Source: Paenibacillus sp. YN15 (GTDB taxonomy: Bacteria > Bacillota > Bacilli > Paenibacillales > NBRC-103111). Taken from it: a DNA stretch of 64,000 bases. Numbering within the stretch: the first letter of the stretch is position 1; each line of letters starts with the position of its first letter. The notes under the pieces are model-generated. The model did no database searches. It saw nothing but the letters and a program-made list of their open reading frames with translations, and had not been told where the DNA came from. The stretch covers positions 101,242 through 165,241 of the forward strand of contig NZ_QMFA01000007.1 in the NCBI RefSeq assembly GCF_003285005.1, in the 5' to 3' direction. The position numbers and the translations under genes were made by a program. Positions 41,271 to 49,033 of this stretch are shown piece after piece.

Positions 41271-44000
41271 TTACTCCAGTACGACTGTACGGGTATTTTG
41301 ATCCCAAGTAACCTTCCATCCCAGGTACTCAGTAAGCACACGGAGCGGGACCATAGTCCGCTCATTCTTCAACTCTGCAGCAACTTCCGCCGTTTTTCGC
41401 ACCCCATCCGCCAGATAATCCTTCTGTCCCAGTTGGAACACCATCATATTCTGCCCGCGGATGATGGTAGCTTTATTTTGCGCCGCGTCCCATTCCACCA
41501 ACCCTCCCAGTGCCTCGGTTACAAACCGCAAGGGCACCAGCGTATTGCCGTCCACAATGTACGGCTCCTGATCAATGGTTTGGTTCTTTCCGTTCACCTG
41601 AACATTGCGCTTGTCGATGGTCAGCGCAACCTGGTTGCGCGGAAGCGGCGCAGTTTCATTCTTGTACTGGAAGCGGATGGTGTCAAAATCAATAACTCCG
41701 GTCAGATTCCGCTCATCCTGGCCTTCCTCCACGCTGGCCACATAGATCCGGGTCAACGTAACGGGATAGGTCATGTGATGGCTGGTCAAATCGGCCGTGA
41801 TGGTTTTCCAACCCTTCCAGTTAATATTCTTGGCCAAATCCACCCGGTTAATGTCTCCATCGCCGTCAATGAACTCCGCGCGAAGCCAATTGAGGCTTTC
41901 GTCTCCACTTACCTCCAGTTGGATGGCTTGAGGCTCTCCCGGCACAGCTGCCGTCTTGTTGGCCAACACGGCGTATGCCGCTTTTGTTCCGCTGCCATTG
42001 GTAAAGTCATATTCCAGATGGCCGAAATATCCGTTCTGATACGTTTGCTTGGCGGACAGCTTGGCAATGCCGGTCACTCCGTCGGTAGATTCAAAGGAAA
42101 TTGGGTAGGTCAGCTTTTCAAAATCGGCAAAAATCTTGGTTTCCCCCACGGAAAGTGCCGTCATGGTTTTGTAGCCGTCATAGGTGCCAATCAAAAGACA
42201 GCCTTGGGGATCTTGAATTTGCTGTACCTTCAGTCCTTCATCCGTTACCGTTCCCTGAAAGCCTCTCAGCTCCCATGTGAGCAAGGAAGGAGAAAGTGTG
42301 CGGGTAGCCCCGGATTTGGTGGTGGCTGTAATCTTCAGGGCGACTGTCTCACCCGGACGCAGCACTGGCGGATTGGCCGTTGCCTTCAGGCTGGCCAGCT
42401 CCTCGCTGCCCACCACCTGAATCTGGCGGCTTTCCTTGGCTTGATCCGCCTGTACCGTCAATGTCGCCGTTCCCTTCTTGGCGGCCATGAAGGTATTTTC
42501 CGCGGTCTGCGTGAGCTCCGGGGTTACACTCCATTGGGGCTTCATGTCGCCGGAGGCTACCGGGTTGTAAAACTCGTCATAGCCTTTCACACTGTAAGCA
42601 GCCTTTTCCCCTACAAACAGCACTTCAGGCCCCTCCACCTTCAAGCCCTTCACCTGACCCTTGGGGGCCAAAGAGTACACGCCCAGTCCATTGACAACCT
42701 TGCGCTGAGAGCCCGTCTCCAGGCTGTTCACCACCTGAAGCCCGGTTTCCCCCAGTGGGCGGGCCACCATCTGAGTGGAGCCTCCCCCATCCAGATTCAT
42801 GCCTTTCCACATCCCTATTTGAATCAGCAGCTGCTGCAGCTCAGGGATGGTGACTCCTTTACTCTCCCCGCTCAAATCTGCTGTAACCAGATACACATAC
42901 CGCTGATCCTGGGAATACCCCACTGCCGTGCGGGATCTTGCCGCATAGCCGCTTACATCGTTGATGCTCCGAGAAAAGGAGGAGGGTTTGCCTTCATCCA
43001 CCAGGATGGTATGCCCGCCAATCATCATCTGGAATTGCTTATAATCCACCTGGATGCTGCGGTCTGCCGGATACACATTGTATTCGGCGCGGATGGGATC
43101 GCCCACCTTCACATGCTCACGGATGAAATCCGCCGCCTTGCCGGAGGAACGCAGAATGTAGCCGTCTGCAGGGGCAATTTGCTGGATGACCCCATTTGTT
43201 GCACTTGTGGCGATTTCTTTGACCACATTATTGACGACCAATACTTCCAGAGGTCCGGTCACGCCGTCATTGGCCCGGCTGATCTGCGCCCAGGCGCTGG
43301 TATACATGTACAGCCCGTCAATCATGCTGTGGACACCGCTGGGCTCGTACCAATATGCCGTTTTATTGATGCCGCCCAAGGTGTAGGATGCCCCGTCCTT
43401 GGCGATAATCTTTGATTCCGTATCCAGGGTGAACAGCTCCACCATGGGCTTGCGATCCTGGGTAATGCCGAAGGTATAGAACCCCGGCAGATAGGGCGGT
43501 GTCGCCATAAGCTGGCCGTTGGCTACCTGAGGCCCCACAGGAACCCCTTCATACTGGGTATTATAGTAGTCTCCGTTAACTCCGCCTACAGCTCCCGTTT
43601 CCGATGCCATGCCCAGAACGGTTTGTTTCTTCGTAAATTGACCGCCGGTGCCTGTCATTACGTCAAGCTTGACATACGGGTTCTGCAGATCCACCTGAAT
43701 GACCTTGGCCTGAACGGATACCGATTTACCGCTTCGCTCTGTGTTCCACATATAATTTTTGAGAATCGCGCCGGAAGTGAGGATGTCCTCGCTTTGCAAT
43801 TGCAGCTTGGATTCGGCATAAGCCGGAAGGGATTGGGTATAAGAGACGACGGGAAGGGCCACCGCCAGCGCCAACGAAAGTTTGCTGTACCGGGAAATAC
43901 GGCTGCGGATAAATGCGCCTGTTTGAGCGGCTTTTTGTTGAAGGATTACACCCCAATTGCGCACTCGGGCCATGCTGGTCTTGTTGTGATCGTATTGCAC
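41271..44000 (-). CDS. Exported phosphodiester glycosidase (NAGPA/DUF2233) with C-terminal stalk (copper amine oxidase N-like) domain
   Basis: About 909 residues from a GTG at 44000, eight bases after GGAGAGGAG; the frame is open 30 codons further but without a ribosome binding site. Residues about 30-65 form a signal sequence (hydrophobic LSLALAVALPVVSY ending in PAYA). Residues about 120-390 are the NAGPA/DUF2233 domain, with GGVNGDYYN, GRSINDVSGYAARSRTAVG-like segments and NLDGGGSTQMV. Then Ig-like beta domains (about 400-790). The last about 105 residues are two halves of a stalk domain (VPLRFVTEALGG and VPLRVLTEYLGW). NAGPA-type enzymes cleave phosphodiester-linked sugars; here a wall-polymer sugar is a plausible target, but that is inference. 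Confidence 0.88.
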   Translation of the reverse strand: MQYDHNKTSMARVRNWGVILQQKAAQTGAFIRSRISRYSKLSLALAVALPVVSYTQSLPAYAESKLQLQSEDILTSGAILKNYMWNTERSGKSVSVQAKVIQVDLQNPYVKLDVMTGTGGQFTKKQTVLGMASETGAVGGVNGDYYNTQYEGVPVGPQVANGQLMATPPYLPGFYTFGITQDRKPMVELFTLDTESKIIAKDGASYTLGGINKTAYWYEPSGVHSMIDGLYMYTSAWAQISRANDGVTGPLEVLVVNNVVKEIATSATNGVIQQIAPADGYILRSSGKAADFIREHVKVGDPIRAEYNVYPADRSIQVDYKQFQMMIGGHTILVDEGKPSSFSRSINDVSGYAARSRTAVGYSQDQRYVYLVTADLSGESKGVTIPELQQLLIQIGMWKGMNLDGGGSTQMVARPLGETGLQVVNSLETGSQRKVVNGLGVYSLAPKGQVKGLKVEGPEVLFVGEKAAYSVKGYDEFYNPVASGDMKPQWSVTPELTQTAENTFMAAKKGTATLTVQADQAKESRQIQVVGSEELASLKATANPPVLRPGETVALKITATTKSGATRTLSPSLLTWELRGFQGTVTDEGLKVQQIQDPQGCLLIGTYDGYKTMTALSVGETKIFADFEKLTYPISFESTDGVTGIAKLSAKQTYQNGYFGHLEYDFTNGSGTKAAYAVLANKTAAVPGEPQAIQLEVSGDESLNWLRAEFIDGDGDINRVDLAKNINWKGWKTITADLTSHHMTYPVTLTRIYVASVEEGQDERNLTGVIDFDTIRFQYKNETAPLPRNQVALTIDKRNVQVNGKNQTIDQEPYIVDGNTLVPLRFVTEALGGLVEWDAAQNKATIIRGQNMMVFQLGQKDYLADGVRKTAEVAAELKNERTMVPLRVLTEYLGWKVTWDQNTRTVVLE

Positions 44001-44085
44001 GTGGAAATACTCCTCTCCGTTTTGTAGCTTTTTATTGTTTTCTATACCTATAGACCGCTTGACCCAGCAAAAAGTTACGCTTTTG

Positions 44086-44122
44086 AACAAAGAAAAGCCG
44101 CGGCGGATGCGCCACGGCTTTC
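44086..44122 (-). terminator. metK terminator
   Basis: AAAGCCGCGGCG (44094-44105) with CGCCACGGCTTT (44110-44121), one mismatch, then TTTTCTTTG on the minus strand. Confidence 0.85.
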
Positions 44123-44142
44123 ACGGATTGCTTAAATGTCGC

Positions 44143-45345
44143 TTATTGGCCCAAAGCTTCCCTGCGAAGCAGCTCTGCCTTGTCTGTACGTTCCCAAGGC
44201 AAATCCACATCCGTACGGCCAAAATGGCCGTATGCGGCTGTCTGGCGGTAGATGGGCTGACGGAGGCCCAGTTCCTTAATAATACCAGCCGGACGCAAAT
44301 CAAAATTCTTATAAATCAGCTCAACCAGCTTCTCGTTCGTGACCTTGCCTGTTCCATAGGTATCCACGCTGACGGAAACAGGGCGGGCTACACCGATGGC
44401 GTAGGCCAGTTGAATTTCCACCTTATCGGCCAAACCGGCTGCGACAATATTCTTAGCCACGTAACGGGCTGCATAAGCTGCCGAACGGTCTACCTTGGTC
44501 GGGTCCTTGCCGGAGAAAGCACCGCCGCCGTGACGGGCATATCCGCCATATGTATCCACAATGATCTTGCGGCCGGTCAACCCGGCATCGCCTTGAGGGC
44601 CACCGATGACAAAACGGCCGGTAGGGTTAATAAAGAACTTGGTACCCTCGTCCAAAAAATGCTCAGGCACAATAGGCTTAATCACATGCTCCTTAATATC
44701 CCGCTGAATCTGTTCCAGGGTAATATCCTCGGCATGCTGGGTGGAAACCACAATGGCGTCAACCCGGACTGGCTTGTCATTTTCATATTCAACCGTTACT
44801 TGCGTCTTGCCGTCAGGGCGAAGATAGGGCAATGTGCCATTCTTCCGCACTTCGGACAACCGTCTGGCCAGTTGATGCGCCAGGGAAATGGGAAGGGGCA
44901 TCAGCTCCGGTGTTTCATTGACGGCAAAGCCAAACATCAGACCCTGGTCTCCTGCGCCCAATGCTTCAATTTCCTCGTCGGTCATAGTGCCTTCTCGGGC
45001 TTCCAGCGCTTTGTTGACGCCCATGGCTATGTCTGCGGATTGTTCGTTCAGCGAAGTCAGTACCGCACAGGTTTGATAGTCAAAACCAAACTTGGCCCGG
45101 GTATAGCCGATTTCCTTAATCGTGTTGCGGGCAATGGCGGAAATGTCCACGTAATCCGCGCGGCTGGAAATTTCCCCGATAATCAGAACAAGTCCGGTAG
45201 CGACCGAAACCTCGCAGGCTACACGGGCATTGGGATCAGCCGCCAAAAAAGCATCAAGCACCGAATCGGATATTTGGTCACATATTTTGTCCGGATGTCC
45301 TTCCGTCACGGACTCCGACGTGAATAAATGTCTTGAAGTCGTCAT
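44143..45345 (-). CDS. metK: S-adenosylmethionine synthase
   Basis: Makes S-adenosylmethionine from methionine and ATP. 400 residues. N-terminal [20 protein letters not shown], the loop [12 protein letters not shown], and P-loop-like [16 protein letters not shown] are intact. ATG at 45345 after GGGAGGTC. Preceded by a 200-base leader with a terminator that is not a standard S-box; see below. Confidence 0.98.
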   Translation of the reverse strand: MTTSRHLFTSESVTEGHPDKICDQISDSVLDAFLAADPNARVACEVSVATGLVLIIGEISSRADYVDISAIARNTIKEIGYTRAKFGFDYQTCAVLTSLNEQSADIAMGVNKALEAREGTMTDEEIEALGAGDQGLMFGFAVNETPELMPLPISLAHQLARRLSEVRKNGTLPYLRPDGKTQVTVEYENDKPVRVDAIVVSTQHAEDITLEQIQRDIKEHVIKPIVPEHFLDEGTKFFINPTGRFVIGGPQGDAGLTGRKIIVDTYGGYARHGGGAFSGKDPTKVDRSAAYAARYVAKNIVAAGLADKVEIQLAYAIGVARPVSVSVDTYGTGKVTNEKLVELIYKNFDLRPAGIIKELGLRQPIYRQTAAYGHFGRTDVDLPWERTDKAELLRREALGQ

Positions 45346-45385
45346 ACCATTCTCGACCTCCCTCGAAAATAATCTGAAATGTCAC

Positions 45386-45439
45386 TAAAAAAATCCCCTA
45401 ACAAGGCGCTCGTGGTCCGAGTAGCCGCGCTTAGGGGAT
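45386..45439 (-). terminator. Terminator inside the metK leader
   Basis: ATCCCCTAA (45393-45401) with TTAGGGGAT (45431-45439), an inner GCGC/GCGC pair, then seven T on the minus strand, about 40 bases before the metK ATG. Confidence 0.9.
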
Positions 45440-45560
45440 CAGCTCATCTGTACCGCTCCCTGTTCGTTCCAATCCACACACTCCATATGGAGTGTGGCCT
45501 GCGGGCGCAAAGTATGGTCTATACCGCTCCCTAAAGGTGGTGGGCTGTGGGAGACCTTCA
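45386..45560 (-). promoter_or_regulatory. Structured metK leader, probable riboswitch or attenuator of unrecognised type
   Basis: In transcript order: GGTCTCCC ... GGGAG ... AGACC can pair (about 45517-45555); AGGGAGCGGTATAGA (45518-45532); a perfect 20-base palindrome centred on CATATG (45477-45496); AGGGAGCGGTACAGA (45447-45461), a second copy with one change; then the terminator (45386-45439). The S-box core (CTTATCAAGAG, GGTGGAGGGA, GATGAA) expected of SAM-I is absent, as are SAM-III and T-box signatures that I know. Confidence 0.7.
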
Positions 45561-45567
45561 TTTTTTT

Positions 45568-45596
45568 AATATACTGGATTCAATAAAGACTGTCAA
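45568..45596 (-). promoter_or_regulatory. metK promoter
   Basis: TTGACA (45591-45596), 17 bases, TATATT (45568-45573) on the minus strand; predicted start near 45560, giving a leader of about 215 bases. Confidence 0.85.
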
Positions 45597-45679
45597 TTCG
45601 ACAAGAAGTTTATGGCTTAATTTGCGTATAGACCTCTATAAAAATGGGCAGATTAACCATTAGCCTTGGCGCAAAGGCC

Positions 45680-45964
45680 CTAATCCAAAGAAAAAAGTGT
45701 TTCCTCCGCTTTTTGAATCAGCCGTTTGGTGATGTTTCCGCCCACATACCCCGTATCCCGGGATGCAATATGGCCCCAATAATCTTCCTTAATGGAGCCG
45801 GCGGGAACAGCGCCTAATTCCGTTGCGAATTCCGTGTCGGCGCCAAAAGACTGAAGCGCCTGTTTGCCAACAGGCAAGCCCAACTCCGCGGCGATCTCAT
45901 ATTTCATCATATCCAATGCGGCTTTGCACTGTGGAACCACCTTCTGATTGCTGCTTTTCGCCAT
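45680..45964 (-). CDS. Alpha/beta-type small acid-soluble spore protein, extended form
   Basis: 94 residues starting MAKSSNQKVVPQCKAAL at 45964 after AAAGGAG. Two DNA-binding helices of the family are present: NQKVVPQCKAALDMMKYEIA and the C-terminal DTGYVGGNITKRLIQKAEET. Between them are about 20-25 residues more than in the 69-72-residue classical proteins, including ADTEFATELGA, a sequence like the GPR protease site of gamma-type proteins. It coats and protects DNA in the spore. Expression presumably by sigma-G, but no promoter was identified. Confidence 0.92.
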   Translation of the reverse strand: MAKSSNQKVVPQCKAALDMMKYEIAAELGLPVGKQALQSFGADTEFATELGAVPAGSIKEDYWGHIASRDTGYVGGNITKRLIQKAEETLFSLD

Positions 45965-46121
45965 GCGAGTCATCTCCTTTGTAATGGGTCTACCCATAGT
46001 ATGGCCGCATAGGGATACAACAACCGAATAAGATCATTCCAGCATGGGTAAAAGCTCACAGCTATTGCGAAAGGACCATATCCCGGAGGGTGCCTGCAAC
46101 ATAATGAAAATCCCCAATCTG

Positions 46122-46162
46122 AATAAAAACCCCCAATCTGACATGGTGTCAAATTGAGGATT
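46122..46162 (-). terminator. Terminator of the 180-residue exported protein gene
   Basis: CCCCAATCTGACA (46131-46143) with TGTCAAATTGAGG (46147-46159), two mismatches, then TTTTTATT on the minus strand; a partial repeat of TCCCCAATCTGA lies at 46110. Confidence 0.7.
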
Positions 46163-46171
46163 TTCACTCAT

Positions 46172-46714
46172 TTACTGCAGGATTGTTCCATCCGCACTCT
46201 GAATGGAATAGCCGCCGCGGACCATCACATAAATGGCCGCATCACTTTTGGCTGCGGGTTTGAGCCCCCGTCCATCACGCGGGAAAATAAGCAGATGATT
46301 CAGCTCAATGGCCGTTCCCGCAGCTAAATCCTTGCCGGAGGTTACATCGGGAATCCCATCCCCGTCGGTGCTAACAGCTACCGTTTTACCGGTACGGACA
46401 ATAACTTCCGCGCCGGCTTTGGCAAACAGCGTCTGACCGTCCTGAAGTTGTACCACCTTCATCTCAGTATCCGTCCCGCCAGTGGAGGGAGCAGGTGTCG
46501 CTGTCGCCGCAGGAGCACCACCGCCTTGTTTGGCTAATTCCTTGGCAACCAAATCAGCCAACTGCTGGTCCAGATAACTTTTGGTGATCAACGGATCATT
46601 CACCGTACCCGTTTGCCCCGCGGCACCGTCCGCCTTGGACTCCAATGTGACACTGCCCACCCATACGCCAATGCAAAGGGCCATAAAAACAATGATCCAT
46701 TTTTGCTTGCGCAA
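46172..46714 (-). CDS. Exported protein of unknown function, 180 residues
   Basis: Start is TTG at 46714, nine bases after AAAGGGG. Residues 1-28 are a signal sequence/anchor (MRKQKWIIVFMALCIGVWVG). A helix (LITKSYLDQQLADLVAKELAKQ), then a Gly/Ala/Pro/Thr linker (about 65-80), then a beta-rich C-terminal domain (about 82-180, VVQLQDGQTLFAKAGAEVIVRTGK over two strands; HLLIFPRDGRGL). I recall similar short proteins in Paenibacillus but no function. It follows the 719-residue secreted protein, same strand, 34 bases apart. Confidence 0.8.
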   Translation of the reverse strand: MRKQKWIIVFMALCIGVWVGSVTLESKADGAAGQTGTVNDPLITKSYLDQQLADLVAKELAKQGGGAPAATATPAPSTGGTDTEMKVVQLQDGQTLFAKAGAEVIVRTGKTVAVSTDGDGIPDVTSGKDLAAGTAIELNHLLIFPRDGRGLKPAAKSDAAIYVMVRGGYSIQSADGTILQ

Positions 46715-46748
46715 TTCGTACGACCCCTTTCAGGCTGTTATATACTTA

Positions 46749-48908
46749 TTAGTCAGAAGTAATAAACCAGTCAAGCTTCTTGGAGGCAATCAAACGCTTA
46801 AAGTTGTACTCGCCGCCCTCCACTTGCATAAGATCATAGATATTGATGGTGTATTTCTTTAATTTCGACAAATCATAAACTAAATTTTCTTCTACCTCAC
46901 TGATTTTTGTCGACTGACTGCCAAGAAGTAGAGGTGAACCGCCCTTTTCCAAATCATATATTTGTGTCATGCTGACCCTTCCATCGGGATCCACCATCTC
47001 AATCTCCAACTTATGGGTAGCGGGATCAGTTGCGAGCAAGAGTTCTTTCTTAAGTTGATAGTCGAAACCTAAGTTCACACGATTTTCTTGATAATCCACT
47101 GTTGTCTTTAACTTCTGAAGGGTTAGTGAATAATGTCCAATTGAAACATTTTTAAGATTATCCTGTACGGTCTTATTCTCCACAGGAAGACCAAAGGTTA
47201 CCGCATTTACATAAGAATCGGCTTGAGTTTCACCTTCCAGAAGCTTTCCCTCCGAAACAGCACGGCCCATAATTAAACTGCTTCCTTCAAGATCGTACGC
47301 TTCGGGTACAACCGTATAAAAATAAACATATGCCTTCCCATTTGGAGCCACCTTGTTTTTACCGGCAATATTGATGGCAGAAACAGTAACCCCATCAGGC
47401 ATTTTAAAGTAACCCACCAGACTGCTAAGCTCTAACTGACGTTTCTCCAGATTCTTGACTTCCACTTGAGCAACATAAATACTTTCTGCCTCACTGGAAT
47501 ATCGTTTTACATTATTAACCGTATAAGACACCTTGTCCATCAGATTACTATCCGTAATGAACGCATCGCCTACTGCAATGGTTGGACTATCATATTGATC
47601 CGCTCTTACAATCATTTCTGTTAGATCAGAAGCCGAGTTCTTGTCACCCTCTTTATTCAATTCCTGCAGGACCAGCTTCATTTGCTCAAATTCATATGTG
47701 TAGGGGACTTTTCCAGTAACTTGAATATTCGTGCTTTGCCCTGGCTTTAAAGCAATGGCTTTATCCATTCTGACATTTTGTGACTCAACCTTAATGGAAT
47801 CATCAAGCATTAAATAACTTCCCAATTGCGGAACAGGAAGTGAATCCTGTCCACGATTTGTAACAGTTACATCTAATATGACAATATCTTTATCTTCCCA
47901 AGGAACTCGGTGGAAATGATTCACCAATGCACCATATGTACCGTCTTCAGTCATAAATAATTGCTCTGACGCAGGTTGTTCTTGAGGGTCAGATTTCTTT
48001 TCCAGTAACTCATAGTATGCGATTGCGGTAGTTACGGAGCTATTATTGATTGCTTCTGTTTTTGTAATAACCAACTGTGCTCCATCAAGTGATACCTCTG
48101 AAGGAACACTGCCGGTTAATGCGCCTTCCTTTTCTTCCAAGGGCTGAATCACCGCATCTTTAGTTAAAACAGAAATTTTCAATGGGTACAGTAATCCATT
48201 GGACGTTTTTAGCTTAAACTGCAAATCAGGCAGTGCCAGTGGCTGAATATCTGTATTCTTCAGAAAAAACTTTAAACTAACCTGGTTAGCCTTATCACGC
48301 TTTGTAACTCTCATGCTTTCTGCTTTCGAAGAGGTTTTAATCTGATTAATCCAAACAGTTCGAGACTGCCCAACTTTAGTTTCTAATGTAAAGTCAGCGG
48401 GAATTTGAAGGGTTCCCAATGTGCGCTCATATCCGGCAACACTAAAATCCCATTGGATTAATTTGAACCGTAAATCCTGCAGGGAAACATCCTTACCTAC
48501 ATTGGCATAAAAGCTAAAGCTCTCTGAGGATTGAGCAGTAATTCTATTCTTATCCTTATCCTCAGCGAGCAAATTCACACTGTAACTTAATCCAGAGTTG
48601 GATTGCAATCTTACCCAATAATTAATAAAGTCCAAATCCGTATAGCTATTATTGGTAAATGTTAAAGTGAATGTAACCCGATTATTTTTCCCATCTGGAT
48701 ATACACTAATATCACTTAAAGATACAGATTGACTGCCATTCAGGTTAACAGAATCAATTACTGGAATATCGCTTTGTATAGACTGCGCGGAACTCTCTGC
48801 CGCGGCTACCGAATGTGGCTGAACATATGCAATCGCCATTGGGCCAACTGCCACCGCACAGGCAATAACGAATGAACCAAACCGTCTCACTCTTTTCAAC
48901 TTTCTCAT
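46749..48908 (-). CDS. Secreted protein of unknown function, 719 residues
   Basis: Signal peptide at residues 1-37 (MRKLKRVRRFGSFVIACAVAV, ending in AAA-E). The rest is beta-rich with repeated Ig-like strands such as NRVTFTLTFTNNSYTDLDF, KANQVSLKFFLKNTDIQPL and VTNRGQDSLPVPQL, at intervals of about 150 residues: probably four or five similar domains. No SLH, LPXTG or lipobox, so it is either released or held by non-covalent contact. ATG after AGGAGGAG. AT-rich compared with the flanking enzymes, as are the other surface genes here. Confidence 0.75.
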   Translation of the reverse strand: MRKLKRVRRFGSFVIACAVAVGPMAIAYVQPHSVAAAESSAQSIQSDIPVIDSVNLNGSQSVSLSDISVYPDGKNNRVTFTLTFTNNSYTDLDFINYWVRLQSNSGLSYSVNLLAEDKDKNRITAQSSESFSFYANVGKDVSLQDLRFKLIQWDFSVAGYERTLGTLQIPADFTLETKVGQSRTVWINQIKTSSKAESMRVTKRDKANQVSLKFFLKNTDIQPLALPDLQFKLKTSNGLLYPLKISVLTKDAVIQPLEEKEGALTGSVPSEVSLDGAQLVITKTEAINNSSVTTAIAYYELLEKKSDPQEQPASEQLFMTEDGTYGALVNHFHRVPWEDKDIVILDVTVTNRGQDSLPVPQLGSYLMLDDSIKVESQNVRMDKAIALKPGQSTNIQVTGKVPYTYEFEQMKLVLQELNKEGDKNSASDLTEMIVRADQYDSPTIAVGDAFITDSNLMDKVSYTVNNVKRYSSEAESIYVAQVEVKNLEKRQLELSSLVGYFKMPDGVTVSAINIAGKNKVAPNGKAYVYFYTVVPEAYDLEGSSLIMGRAVSEGKLLEGETQADSYVNAVTFGLPVENKTVQDNLKNVSIGHYSLTLQKLKTTVDYQENRVNLGFDYQLKKELLLATDPATHKLEIEMVDPDGRVSMTQIYDLEKGGSPLLLGSQSTKISEVEENLVYDLSKLKKYTINIYDLMQVEGGEYNFKRLIASKKLDWFITSD

Positions 48909-48985
48909 TCTGCTCCTCCTGATATACGTTTTCCATTATACCCTATTGGACGCTAGAAGGAATCAAATAGTTGCACTCTAAGCAA

Positions 48986-49012
48986 ACAAAAAGGAGACCC
49001 GAAGGTCTCCTT
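48986..49012 (-). terminator. S-layer gene terminator
   Basis: AAGGAGACC (48991-48999), tetraloop, GGTCTCCTT (49004-49012), then five T on the minus strand. Confidence 0.9.
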
Positions 49013-49033
49013 AGTAATTAAAAGCTAATTACA

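Noticed and set aside
41106-43415. 769-codon open frame on the plus strand opposite the phosphodiester glycosidase gene
   Set aside because: Antisense to recognisable domains, no start signal, basic low-quality translation.
45360-45600. S-box (SAM-I) riboswitch upstream of metK
   Set aside because: Expected from knowledge of Bacillales, but the conserved core sequences are not present on the minus strand.
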